From: Clusia tigrina
Lineage: Eukaryota > Arthropoda > Insecta > Diptera > Clusiidae
Direction of reading: 5' to 3'
Length of the DNA stretch: 64,000 nt
Assembly (NCBI GenBank): GCA_920105625.2
Contig: OV050030.1
Location: 242,327,889 to 242,391,888 of the forward strand
Below are positions 23,499 through 36,056 of this stretch, in pieces. The notes under the pieces were generated by a model. The model ran no database searches, was not told the DNA's origin, and saw nothing but the letters and a program-made list of their open reading frames with translations. A program made the position numbers and the translations under genes. Position 1 is the stretch's first letter; every line of letters begins with the position of its first letter.

Positions 23499-25651
23499 CC
23501 GTATAGAAATTAGGGCCATTTGAAGTTTTATCAGTACTTGATTTGGGACTCAAAGGTAGAATAGCTTTGTTCGATAGCTAAAATTGACAAGAGGCTCGAG
23601 TATGTTACTGTTACAAAATTTCAAGATTTTATGACGCTCCAGTAAAAATTTACAAGCATTTGTGTCTTACAAACTTTGATAGGTGTAGGATGTACCGTAT
23701 AGAAGTTAGGGCCATTTGTAGTTTTATCAGTGTTTGATTTGGGACTCAAGGGTAGCATAGATTTGAGCGATAGCTTAAATTAACAAGAGGCTCGAGAACT
23801 TTATTGTTACAAAATTTCAAGTTTTATGACGCTCCAGTAAAAAGATACAAGCATTTGTATGTTGCAAACTTTGATAGGTGTAGGACGTACCGTATAGAAG
23901 TTAGGGCCATTTGAAGTTTTATCCGTGTTTGATTTGGGACTCATGGGTAGCATTGCTTTGAGCGATAGCTTAAATTGACAAGAGGCTTGAGTACTTTATT
24001 GTTACAAAATTTCAAGGTTTTATGACGATCCAGTAAAAACTTACAAGTATTTGTATGTTGCAAACTTTGATAGGTGTCGGACGTACCGTATTGAAGTTAC
24101 GGCCATTTGAAGTTTTATCAGTATTTGATTTGGGACTCAAGGGTAGCATAGCTTTGAGCGATAGCTTAAATTAACAAGAGGCTCGAGAACTTTATTGTTA
24201 CAAAATTTCAAGTTTTATGACGCTCCAGTAAAAAGATACAAGCATTTGTATGTTGCAAACTTTGATAGGTGTAGGATGTACCGTATAGAAGTTAGGGCCA
24301 TTTGAAGTTTTATCAGTGTTTGATTTGGGACTCAAGGGTAGCATAGCTTTGAGCGATTGCTTAAATTGACAAGGGGCTCGAGTACTTTATTGTTACAACA
24401 TTTCAAGGTTTTATGACGATCCAGTAAAAACTTACAAGTATTTGTAAGTTGCAAACTTTGATAGGTGTAGGACGTACCGTATAGAAGTTAGGGCCATTTG
24501 AAGTTTTATAAGTGTTTGATTTGGGACTCAAGGGTAGCATAGCTTTGAGCGATTACTTAAATTGACAAGAGGCTCGAGTACTTTATTGTTATAAAATTTC
24601 AAGGTTTTATGACGCTCCAGTGAAAAATTACAAGCATTTGTATTTTGCAAACTTTGATAGGTGTAGGACGTACCGTATAGAAATTAGGGCCATTTGAAGT
24701 TTTATCAGTACTTGATTTGGGACTCAAAGGTAGAATAGCTTTGAGCGATAGCTAAAATTGACAAGAGGCTCGAGTATTTTACTGTTACAAAATTTCAAGA
24801 TTTGATGACGCTCCCGTAAAAATTTACAAGCATTTGTATGTTACAAACTTTGAGTGGTGTAGGATGTACCGTATAGAAGTTACGGCCATTTGAAGTTTTA
24901 TCAGTGTTTGATTTGGGACTCAAGGGTAGCATAGCTTTGAGCGATAGCTTAAATTAACAAGAGGCTCGAGAACTTTATTGTTACAAAATTTCAAGTTTTA
25001 TGATGCTCCAGTAAAAAGATACAAGCATTTGTATGTTGCAAACTTTGATAGGTGTAGGATGTACCGTATAGAAGTTAGGGCCATTTGAAGTTTTATCAGT
25101 GTTTGATTTGGGACTCAAGGGTAGCATAGCTTTGAGCGATAGCTTAAATTAACAAGAAGCTCGAGTACTTTATTGTTACAAAATTTCAAGGTTTTATGAC
25201 GATCCAGTAAAAACTTACAAGTATTTGTAAGTTGCAAACTTTGATAGGTGTAGGACGTACCGTATAGAAGTTAGGGCCATTTGAAGTTTTATCAGTGTTT
25301 GATTTGGGACTCAAGGGTAGCATAGCTTTGAGCGATTACTTAAATTGACAAGAGGCTCGAGTACTTTATTGTTATAAAATTTCAAGGCTTTATGACGCTC
25401 CAGTGAAAAGTTACAAGCATTTGTATGTTGCAAACTTTGATAGGTGTAGGACGTACCGTATAGAAATTAGGGCCATGTGAAGTTTTATCAGTACTTGATT
25501 TGGGACTCAAAGGTAGAATAGCTTTGAGCGATAGCTAAAATTGACAAGAGGCTCGAGTATGTTACTGTTACAAAATTTCAAGATTTTATGACGCTCCAGT
25601 AAAAATTTACAAGCATTTGTATGTTACAAACTTTGATAGGTGTAGGATGTA
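22522..25651 (+). repeat. HOR unit V-1, 16 monomers (3,130 bp)
   Basis: Lag 3,130-3,131 to unit V-2 holds at GAAGTTGGGCC/GAAGTTGGGGCC, at AAGTATTATCAG/AAGTATTAATAG (22,744 and 25,874), at TTATCCGTG (23,921 and 27,052), and at TTTGATGACGCTCCCG/TTTGACGACGCTCCCG (24,801 and 27,932). Order is roughly eta, beta, zeta, epsilon, gamma, delta, beta, then a second epsilon-gamma-delta series. Confidence 0.87.
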
Positions 25652-28600
25652 CCGTATAGAAGTTGGGGCCATTTGAAGTTTTATCAGTGTTTGATTTGGG
25701 ACTCAAGGGTAGCATAGCTTTGAGCGATAGCTTAAATTGACAAGAGGCTCGAGTACTTTCTGTTACAAAATGTCAAGGTTTTATGACGCTCCAGTAAAAA
25801 GTTACAAGCATTTAAATGTTGCAAACTTTGATAGGTGTCGGACGTACCCTATAGAAGTTACGGCCATTTGAAGTATTAATAGTATTTGATTTGGGACTCA
25901 AGGGTAGCATAGCTTTGAGCGATAGCTTAAATTAACAAGAGGCTCGAGAACTTTATTGTTACAAAATTTCAAGTTTTATGACGCTCCAATAAAAAGATAC
26001 AAGCATTTGTATGTTGCAAACTTTGATAGGTGTAGGATATACCATATAGAGGCTAGGGCCATTTGAAGTTTTATCAGTGTTTGATTTGGGACTCAAGGGT
26101 AGCATAGCTTTGAGCGATAGCTTAAATTAACAAGAGGCTCGAGTACTTTATTGTTACATAATTTCAAGGTTTTATTACGCTCCAGTAAAAATTTACAAGC
26201 ATTTGTGTCTTACAAACTTTGATAGGTGTAGGATGTACCGTATAGAAGTTAGGGCCATTTGAAGTTTTATCAGTTTTTGATTTGGGACTCAAGGGTATCA
26301 TAGCTTTGAGCGATTGCTTAAATTGACAAGAGGCTCGAGTACTTTATTGTTACAAAATTTCAAGGTTTTATGACGATCCAGTAAAAACTTACAAGTATTT
26401 GTACGTTGCAAACTTTGATAGGTGTAGGACGTACCGTATAGAAGTTAGGGCCATTTGAAGTTTTATCAATGTTTGATTTGGGACTCAAGGGTAGCATAGC
26501 TTTGAGCGATTACTTAAATTGACAAGAGGCTCGAGTACTTTATTGTTATAAAATTTCAAGGTTTTATGACGCTCCAGTGAAAAGTTACAAGCATTTGTAT
26601 GTTGCAAACTTTGATAGGTGTAGGACGTACCGTATAGAAATTAGGGCCATTTGAAGTTTTATCAGTACTTGATTTGGGACTCAAAGGTAGAATAGCTTTG
26701 TTCGATAGCTAAAATTGACAAGAGGCTCGAGTATGTTACTGTTACAAAATTTCAAGATTTTATGACGCTCCAGTAAAAATTTACAAGCATTTGTGTCTTA
26801 CAAACTTTGATAGGTGTAGGATGTACCGTATAGAAGTTAGGGCCATTTGTAGTTTTATCAGTGTTTGATTTGGGACTCAAGGGTAGCATAGATTTGAGCG
26901 ATAGCTTAAATTAACAAGTGGCTCGAGAACTTTATTGTTACAAAATTTCAAGTTTTATGACGCTCCAGTAAAAAGATACAAGCATTTGTATGTTGCAAAC
27001 TTTGATAGGTGTAGGACGTACCGTATAGAAGTTAGGGCCATTTGAAGTTTTATCCGTGTTTGATTTGGGACTCATGGGTAGCATTGCTTTGAGCGATAGC
27101 TTAAATTGACAAGAGGCTTGAGTACTTTATTGTTACAAAATTTCAAGGTTTTATGACGATCCAGTAAAAACTTACAAGTATTTGTATGTTGCAAACTTTG
27201 ATATGTGTCGGACGTACCGTATTGAAGTTACGGCCATTTGAAGTTTTATCAGTATTTGATTTGGAACTCAAGGGTAGCATAGCTTTGAGCGATAGCTTAA
27301 ATTAACAAGAGGCTCGAGAACTTTATTGTTACAAAATTTCAAGTTTTATGACGCTCCAGTAAAAAGATACAAGCATTTGTATGTTGCAAACTTTGATAGG
27401 TGTAGGATGTACCGTATAGAAGTTAGGGCCATTTGAAGTTTTATCAGTGTTTGATTTGGGACTCAAGGGTAGCATAGCTTTGAGCGATTGCTTAAATTGA
27501 CAAGGGGCTCGAGTACTTTATTGTTACAACATTTCAAGGTTTTATGACGATCCAGTAAAAACTTACAAGTATTTGTAAGTTGCAAACTTTGATAGGTGTA
27601 GGACGTACCGTATAGAAGTTAGGGCCATTTGAAGTTTTATAAGTGTTTGATTTGGGACTCAAGGGTAGCATAGCTTTGAGCGATTACTTAAATTGACAAG
27701 AGGCTCGAGTACTTTATTGTTATAAAATTTCAAGGTTTTATGACGCTCCAGTGAAAAGTTACAAGCATTTGTATTTTGCAAACTTTGATAGGTGTAGGAC
27801 GTACCGTATAGAAATTAGGGCCATTTGAAGTTTTATCAGTACTTGATTTGGGACTCAAAGGTAGAATAGCTTTGAGCGATAGCTAAAATTGACAAGAGGC
27901 TCGAGTATTTTACTGTTACAAAATTTCAAGATTTGACGACGCTCCCGTAAAAATTTACAAGCATTTGTATGTTACAAACTTTGAGTGGTGTAGGATGTAC
28001 CGTATAGAAGTTACGGCCATTTGAAGTTTTATCAGTGTTTGATTTGGGACTCAAGGGTAGCATAGCTTTGAGCGATAGCTTAAATTAACAAGAGGCTCGA
28101 GAACTTTATTGTTACAAAATTTCAAGTTTTATGATGCTCCAGTAAAAAGATACAAGCATTTGTATGTTGCAAACTTTGATAGGTGTAGGATGTACCGTAT
28201 AGAAGTTAGGGCCATTTGAAGTTTTATCAGTGTTTGATTTGGGACTCAATGGTAGCATAGCTTTGAGCGATAGCTTAAATTAACAAGAAGCTCGAGTACT
28301 TTATTGTTACAAAATTTCAAGGTTTTATGACGATCCAGTAAAAACTTACAAGTATTTGTAAGTTGCAAACTTTGATAGGTGTAGGACGTACCGTATAGAA
28401 GTTAGGGCCATTTGAAGTTTTATCAGTGTTTGATTTGGGACTCAAGGGTAGCATAGCTTTGAGTGATTACTTAAATTGACAAGAGGCTCGAGTACTTTAT
28501 TGTTATAAAATTTCAAGGCTTTATGACGCTCCAGTGAAAAGTTACAAGCATTTGTATGTTGCAAACTTTGATAGGTGTAGGACGTACCGTATAGAAATTA

Positions 28601-28782
28601 GGGCCATGTGAAGTTTTATCAGTACTTGATTTGGGACTCAAAGGTAGAATAGCTTTGAGCGATAGCTAAAATTGACAAGAGGCTCGAGTATGTTACTGTT
28701 ACAAAATTTCAAGATTTTATGACGCTCCAGTAAAAATTTACAAGCATTTGTATGTTACAAACTTTGATAGGTGTAGGATGTA
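25652..28782 (+). repeat. HOR unit V-2, 16 monomers (3,131 bp)
   Basis: Second copy of unit V-1. Differences are few and private, for example GATATGTGTCGG near 27,200, GATTTGGAACTC near 27,260, GTACGTTGC near 26,400 and CTCAATGGTAGC near 28,247. The copy ends at 28,783, where the next monomer starts CCGTATATAAG in place of the expected unit start. Confidence 0.87.
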
Positions 28783-30049
28783 CCGTATATAAGTTAGGAC
28801 CATTTGAAGTTTTATCAGTGTTTGATTTGGGACTCAAGGGTAGCATAGCTTTGAGCGATAGCTTAAATTAACAAGAGGCTCGAGAACTTTATTGTTACAA
28901 AATTTCAAGTTTTATGACGCTCCAGTAAAAAGATACAAGCATTTGAATGTTGAAAACATTGATAGGTGTAAAACGTACCGTATAGAAGTTAGGGCCATTT
29001 GAAGTTTTATCAGTGTTTGATTTGGGACTCAATTGTAGCATAGCTTTGAGCGATAGCTTAAATTGACAAGAGGCTCAAGTACTTTATTGTTACAAAATTT
29101 CAAGGTTTTATGACGATCCACTAAAAACTTACAAGTATTTGTATGTTGCAAACTTTGATAGGTGTCGGACGCACCGTATAGAAGTTAGGGCCATTTGAAG
29201 CTTTATCAGTGTTTGATTTGAGACTCAAGGGTAGCATAGCTTTGAGCGATTACTTAAATTGACAAGAGGCTCGAGTACTTTATTGTTATAAAATTTCAAG
29301 GATTTATGACGCTCCAGTGAAAAGTTACAAGCATTTGTATGTTGCAAACTTTGATAGGTGTAAAACGTACCGTATAGAAGTTAGGGCCATTTGAAGTTTT
29401 ATCAGTGTTTGATTTGGGACTCAATTGTAGCATAGCTTTGAGCAATAGCTTAAATTGACAAGAGGCTCAAGTACTTTATTGTTACAAAAATTCAAGGTTT
29501 TATGACGATCCACTAAAAACTTACAAGTATTTGTATGTTGCAAACTTTGATAGGTGTCGGACACACCGTATAGAAGTTAGGGCCATTTGAAGTTTTATCA
29601 GTGTTTGATTTGGGACTCAAGGGTGGCATAGCTTTGAGCGATTACTTAAATTGACAAGAGGCTCGAGTACTTTATTGTTATAAAATTTCAAGGTTTTATG
29701 ACGCTCCAGTGAAAAGTTACAAGTATTTGTATGTTGCAAACTTTGATAGGTGTAGGACGTACCGTATAGAAATTAGGGCCATTTGAAGTTTTATCAGTAC
29801 TTGATTTGGGACTCAAAGGTAGAATAGCTTTGTTCGATAGCTAAAATTGACAAGAGGCTCGAGTATGTTACTGTTACAAAATTTCAAGATTTTATGAAGC
29901 TCCAGTAAAAATTTACAAGCATTTGTGTCTTACAAACTTTGATAGGTGTAGGATGTACCGTATAGAAGTTAGGGCCATTTGTAGTTTTATCAGTGTTTGA
30001 TTTGGGACTCAAGGGTAGCATAGATTTGAGCGATAGCTTAAATTAACAA
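28783..30049 (+). repeat. Satellite block VI with a 2-monomer duplication
   Basis: Starts CCGTATATAAGTTAGGACC. The pair beginning GTAAAACGTACCG is repeated at 392 bp (monomer starts 28,978 and 29,370), then leads into a delta monomer at 29,762. Markers in the pair are CTCAATTGTAGC, GATCCACTAAAAAC and GTCGGACGCACCG/GTCGGACACACCG. The whole block recurs 5,867 bp downstream (from 34,650). Confidence 0.82.
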
Positions 30050-32785
30050 GAGGCTCGAGAACTTTATTGTTACAAAATTTCAAGTTTTATGACGCTCCAG
30101 TAAAAAGATACAAGCATTTGTATGTTTGATAGGTGTAGGATGTACCGTATAGAAGTTAGGGCCATTTGAAGTTTTATCAGAGTTTGATTTGGGACTCAAG
30201 GGTAGCATAGCTTTGAGCGATAGCTTAAATTAACAAGAGGCTCGAGTACTTTATTGTTACATATTTTCAAGGTTTTATTACGCTCCAGTAAAAATTTACA
30301 AGTATTTGTATGTTGCAAACTTTGATAGGTGTAGGACGTACCATATAGAAGTTAGGGCCATTTGAAGTTTTATTAGTTTTTGATTTGGGACTCAAGGGTA
30401 GCATAGCTTTGAGCGACTGCTTAAATTGACAAGGGGCTCGAGTACTTTATTGTTACAAAATTTCAAGGTTTTATGACGATCCAGTAAAAACTTACAAGTA
30501 TTTGTAAGTTGCAAACTTTGATAGGTGTAGGACGTACCGTATAGAAGTTAGGGCCATTTGAAGTTTTATAAGTGTTTGATTTGGGACTCAAGGGTAGCAT
30601 AGCTTTGAGCGATTGCTTAAATTGACAAGAGGCTCGAGTACTTTATTGTTACAAAATTTCAAGGTTTTATGACGATCCAGTAAAAACTTACAAATATTTG
30701 TAAGTTGCAAACTTTGATAGGTGTAGGACGTACCGTATAGAAGTTAGGGACATTTGAAGTTTTATCAGTGTTTGATTTGGGACTCAAGGGTAGCATAGCT
30801 TTGAGCGATTACTTAAATTGACAAGAGGCTCGAGTACTTTATTGTTATAAAATTTCAAGGCTTTACGACGCTCCAGTGAAAAGTTACAAGCATTTGTATG
30901 TTGCAAACTTTGATAGGTGTAGGACGTACCGTATAGAAATTAGGGTCATGTGAAGTTTTATCAGTACTTGATTTGGGACTCAAAGGTAGAATAGCTTTGA
31001 GCGATAGCTAAAATTGACAAGAGGCTCGAGTATGTTACTGTTACAAAATTTCCAGATTTTATGACGCTCCAGTAAAAGTTTACAAGCATTTGTATGTTAC
31101 AAACTTTGATAGGTGTAGGATGTGATGATATAGAAGTTAGGGCCATTTGAAGTTTTATCAGTGTTTGATTTGGGACTCAAGGGTAGCATAGCTTTGAGCG
31201 ATAGCTTAAATTAACAAGAGGTTCGAGAACTTTATTGTTACAAAATTTCAAGTTTTATGACGCTCCAGTAAAAAGATACAAGCATTTGAATGTTGAAAAC
31301 ATTGATAGGTGTAGGACGTACCGTATAGAAGTTAGGGCCATTTGAAATTTTATCAGTGTTTGATTTGGGACTCAATTGTAGCATAGCTTTGAGCGATAGC
31401 TTAAATTGACAAGAGGCTCATGTACTTTATTGTTACAAAATTTCAAGGTTTTATGACGATCCACTAAAAACTTATAAGTATTTGTATGTTGCAAACTTTG
31501 ATAGGTGTCGGACGTACCGTATAGAAGTTACGGCCATTTGAAGTTTTATCAGTATTTGATTTGGGACTCAAGGGTAGCATGGCTTTGAGCGATAGCTTAA
31601 ATTAACAAGAGGCTCGAGAACTTTATTGTTACAAAATTTCAAGTTTTATGACGCTCCAGTAAAAAGATACAAGCATTTGTATGTTGCAAACTTTGATAGG
31701 TGTAGGACGTACCATATAGAAGTTAGGGCCATTTGAAGTTTTATCAGTTTTTGATTTGGGACTCAAGTGTAGCATAGCTTTGAGCGATTGCTTAAATTGA
31801 CAAGAGGCTCGAGTACTTTATTGTTACAAAATTTCAAGGTTTTATGACGATCCAGTAAAAACTTACAAGTATTTGTAAGTTGCAAACTTTGATAGGTGTA
31901 GGACGTACCGTATAGAAGTTAGGGCCATTTGAAGTTTTATCAGTGTTTGATTTGGGACACAAGGGTAGCATAGCTTTGAGCGATTACTTAAATTGACAAG
32001 AGGCTCGAGTACTTTATTGTTATAAAATTTCAAGGCTTTATGACGCTCCAGTGAAAAGTTACAAGCATTTGTATGTTGCAAACTTTGATAGGTGTAGGAC
32101 GTACCGTATAGAAATTTGGGCCATGTGAAGTTTTATCAGTACTTGATTTGGGACTCAAAGGTAGAATAGCTTTGAGCGATAGCTAAAATTGACAAGAGGC
32201 TCGAGTATGTTACTGTTACAAAATTTCAAGATTTTATGACGCTCCAGTAAAAATTTACAAGCATTTGTATGTTACAAACTTTGATAGGTGTAGGATGTAC
32301 CGTATATAAGTTAGGGGCATTTGAAGTTTTATCAGTGTTTGATTTGGGACTCAAGGGTAGCATAGCTGTGAGCGATAGCTTAAATTAACAAGAGGCTCGA
32401 GAACTTTATTGTTACAAAATTTCAAGTTTTATGACGCTCCAGTAAAAAGATACAAGCATTTGAATGTTGAAAACATTGATAGGTGTAAAACGTACCGTAT
32501 AGAAGTTAGGGCCATTTGAAGTTTTATCAGTGTTTGATTTGGGACTCAATTGTAGCATAGCTTTGAGCGATAGCTTAAATTGACAAGAGGCTCAAGTACT
32601 TTATTGTTACAAAATTTCAAGGTTTTATGACGATCCACTAAAAACTTACAAGTATTTGTATGTTGCAAACTTTGATAGGTGTCGGACGCACCGTATAGAA
32701 GTTAGGGCCATTTGAAGTTTTATCAGTGTTTGATTTGAGACTCAAGGGTAGCATAGCTTTGAGCGATTACTTAAATTGACAAGAG
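30050..32785 (+). repeat. HOR unit VII-1, 14 monomers (about 2,735 bp)
   Basis: Lag to unit VII-2 is 2,733 at the start and 2,741 after an 8-bp deletion private to this copy. Anchors are GAGCGACTGC (30,411 and 33,152) and the rare TGTGATGATATAG in place of TGTACCGTATAG (31,121 and 33,862). The GAATGTTGAAAACATTG beta and the CTCAATTGTAGC monomer follow. Confidence 0.86.
30115..30135 (+). other. 8-bp deletion in a beta monomer
   Basis: The sequence reads TTTGTATGTTTGATAGG where other copies read TTTGTATGTTGCAAACTTTGATAGG. The corresponding copies near 32,857 and 35,990 are intact, so the loss is private to this copy and later than both duplications. TTTG flanks the lost bases, consistent with slippage. 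Confidence 0.85.
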
Positions 32786-32793
32786 GCTCGAGA
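32779..32793 (+). other. Chimeric monomer: exchange point between gamma and beta
   Basis: Left of this interval the monomer has gamma markers (GATTAC at 32,765, TTGAC). Right of it it has beta markers (GAGAACTT, CAAGTTTTATG, AAGATAC). The intact gamma equivalent continues in the next unit near 35,110-35,200, and the intact beta equivalent is near 30,000-30,110. This is the junction of the 14-mer duplication. Confidence 0.85.
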
Positions 32794-35140
32794 ACTTTAT
32801 TGTTACAAAATTTCAAGTTTTATGACGCTCCAGTAAAAAGATACAAGCATTTGTATGTTGCAAACTTTGATAGGTGTAGGATGTACCGTATAGAAGTTAG
32901 GGCCATTTGAAGTTTTATCAGAGTTTGATTTGGGACTCAAGGGTAGCATAGCTTTGAGCGATAGCTTAAATTAACAAGAGGCTCGAGTACTTTATTGTTA
33001 CATATTTTCAAGGTTTTATTACGCTCCAGTAAAAATTTACAAGCATTTGTATGTTGCAAACTTTGATAGGTGTAGGATGTACCATATAGAAGTTAGGGCC
33101 ATTTGAAGTTTTATTAGTTTTTGATTTGGGACTCAAGGGTAGCATAGCTTTGAGCGACTGCTTAAATTGACAAGGGGCTCGAGTACTTTATTGTTACAAA
33201 ATTTCAAGGTTTTATGACGATCCAGTAAAAACTTACAAGTATTTGTAAGTTGCAAACTTTGATAGGTGTAGGACGTACCGTATAGAAGTTAGGGCCATTT
33301 GAAGTTTTATAAGTGTTTGATTTGGGACTCAAGGGTAGCATAGCTTTGAGCGATTGCTTAAATTGACAAGAGGCTCGAGTACTTTATTGTTACAAAATTT
33401 CAAGGTTTTATGACGATCCAGTAAAAACTTACAAGTATTTGTAAGTTGCAAACTTTGATAGGTGTAGGACGTACCGTATAGAAGTTAGGGACATTTGAAG
33501 TTTTATCAGTGTTTGATTTGGGACTCAAGGGTAGCATAGCTTTGAGCGATTACTTAAATTGACAAGAGGCTCGAGTACTTTATTGTTATAAAATTTCAAG
33601 GCTTTACGACGCTCCAGTGAAAAGTTACAAGCATTTGTATGTTGCAAACTTTGATAGGTGTAGGACGTACCGTATAGAAATTAGGGTCATGTGAAGTTTT
33701 ATCAGTACTTGATTTGGGACTCAAAGGTAGAATAGCTTTGAGCGATAGCTAAAATTGACAAGAGGCTCGAGTATGTTACTGTTACAAAATTTCCAGATTT
33801 TATGACGCTCCAGTAAAAGTTTACAAGCATTTGTATGTTACAAACTTTGATAGGTGTAGGATGTGATGATATAGAAGTTAGGGCCTTTTGAAGTTTTATC
33901 AGTGTTTGATTTGGGACTCAAGGGTAGCATAGCTTTGAGCGATAGCTTAAATTAACAAGAGGTTCGAGAACTTTATTGTTACAAAATTTCAAGTTTTATG
34001 ACGCTCCAGTAAAAAGATACAAGCATTTGAATGTTGAAAACATTGATAGGTGTAGGACGTACCGTATAGAAGTTAGGGCCATTTGAAATTTTATCAGTGT
34101 TTGATTTGGGACTCAATTGTAGCATAGCTTTGAGCGATAGCTTAAATTGACAAGAGGCTCATGTACTTTATTGTTACAAAATTTCAAGGTTTTATGACGA
34201 TCCACTAAAAACTTATAAGTATTTGTATGTTGCAAACTTTGATAGGTGTCGGACGTACCGTATAGAAGTTACGGCCATTTGAAGTTTTATCAGTATTTGA
34301 TTTGGGACTCAAGGATAGCATAGCTTTGAGCGATTACTTAAATTGACAAGAGGCTCGAGTACTTTATTGTTATAAAATTTCAAGGCTTTATGACGCTCCA
34401 GTGAAAAGTCACAAGCATTTGTATGTTGCAAACTTTGATAGGTGTAGGACGTACCGTATAGAAATTTGGGCCATGTGAAGTTTTATCAGTACTTGATTTG
34501 GGACTCAAAGGTAGAATAGCTTTGAGCGATAGCTAAAATTGACAAGAGGCTCGAGTATGTTACTGTTACAAAATTTCAAGATTTTATGACGCTCCAGTAA
34601 AAATTTACAAGCATTTGTATGTTACAAACTTTGATAGGTGTAGGATGTACCGTATATAAGTTAGGGGCATTTGAAGTTTTATCAGTGTTTGATTTGGGAC
34701 TCAAGGGTAGCATAGCTGTGAGCGATAGCTTAAATTAACAAGAGGCTCGAGAACTTTATTGTTACAAAATTTCAAGTTTTATGACGCTCTAGTAAAAAGA
34801 TACAAGCATTTGAATGTTGAAAACATTGATAGGTGTAAAACGTACCGTATAGAAGTTAGGGCCATTTGAAGTTTTATCAGTGTTTGATTTGGGACTCAAT
34901 TGTAGCATAGCTTTGAGCGATAGCTTAAATTGACAAGAGGCTCAAGTACTTTATTGTTACAAAATTTCAAGGTTTTATGACGATCCACTAAAAACTTACA
35001 AGTATTTGTATGTTGCAAACTTTGATAGGTGTCGGACGCACCGTATAGAAGTTAGGGCCATTTGAAGTTTTATCAGTGTTTGATTTGAGACTCAAGGGTA
35101 GCATAGCTTTGAGCGATTACTTAAATTGACAAGAGGCTCG
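32786..35140 (+). repeat. HOR unit VII-2, 12 monomers (about 2,350 bp), deletion copy
   Basis: Copy of unit VII-1. Lag is 2,741 until about 34,300 and 2,350 afterwards (TTAGGGGCAT 32,311 and 34,661; CATAGCTGTGAG 32,361 and 34,711), so 391 bp, two monomers, were lost. GCCTTTTGAAG near 33,884 is a private change in this copy. Confidence 0.85.
34297..34332 (+). other. Two-monomer deletion junction (chimeric monomer)
   Basis: The monomer begins like the one at about 31,520 (TTACGGCC, ATCAGTATTTG) and ends like the gamma at about 31,980 (GATTACTTAAATTGAC, TTATAAAATTTC). In unit VII-1 the two segments are separated by two further monomers. The join is in register, leaving a full-length monomer. 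Confidence 0.82.
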
Positions 35141-36056
35141 AGTACTTTATTGTTATAAAATTTCAAGGTTTTATGACGCTCCAGTGAAAAGTTACAAGCA
35201 TTTGTATGTTGCAAACTTTGATAGGTGTAAAACGTACCGTATAGAAGTTAGAGCCATTTGAAGTTTTATCAGTGTTTGATTTGGGACTCAATTGTAGCAT
35301 AGCTTTGAGCAATAGCTTAAATTGAAAAGAGGCTCAAGTACTTTATTGTTACAAAATTTCAAGGTTTTATGACGATCCACTAAAAACTTACAAGTATTTG
35401 TATGTTGCAAACTTTGATAGGTGTCGGACACACCGTATAGAAGCTAGGGCCATTTGAAGTTTTATCAGTGTTTGATTTGAGACTCAAGGGTAGCATAGCT
35501 TTGAGCGATTACTTAAATTGACAAGAGGCTCGAGTACTTTATTGTTATAAAATTTCAAGGTTTTATGACGCTCCAGTCAAAAGTTACAAGCATTTGTATG
35601 TTGCAAACTTTGATAGGTGTAGGACGTACCGTATAGAAATTAGGGCCATTTGAAGTTTTATCAGTACTTGATTTGGGACTCAAAGGTAGAATAGCTTTGT
35701 TCGATAGCTAAAATTGACAAGAGGCCCGAGTATGTTACTGTTACAAAATTTCAAGATTTTATGAAGCTCCAGTAAAAATTTACAAGCATTTGTGTCTTAC
35801 AAACTTTGATAGGTGTAGGATGTACCGTATAGAAGTTAGGGCCATTTGTAGTTTTATCAGTGTTTGATTTGGGACTCAAGGGTAGCATAGATTTGAGCGA
35901 TAGCTTAAATTAACAAGAGGCTCGAGAACTTTATTGTTACAAAATTTAAAGTTTTATGACGCTCCAGTAAAAAGATACAAGCATTTGTATGTTGCAAACT
36001 TTGATAGGTGTAGGATGTACCGTATAGAAGTTAGGGCCATTTGAAGTTTTATCAGA
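34650..36056 (+). repeat. Second copy of satellite block VI
   Basis: Monomer starts align with block VI at a constant lag of 5,867 bp (28,783 to 34,650; 28,978 to 34,845; 29,370 to 35,237; 29,762 to 35,629), shifting to 5,875 after the 8-bp deletion at 30,115. It carries the same 2-monomer duplication, so that duplication predates the larger one. It overlaps the end of unit VII-2. Confidence 0.84.
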
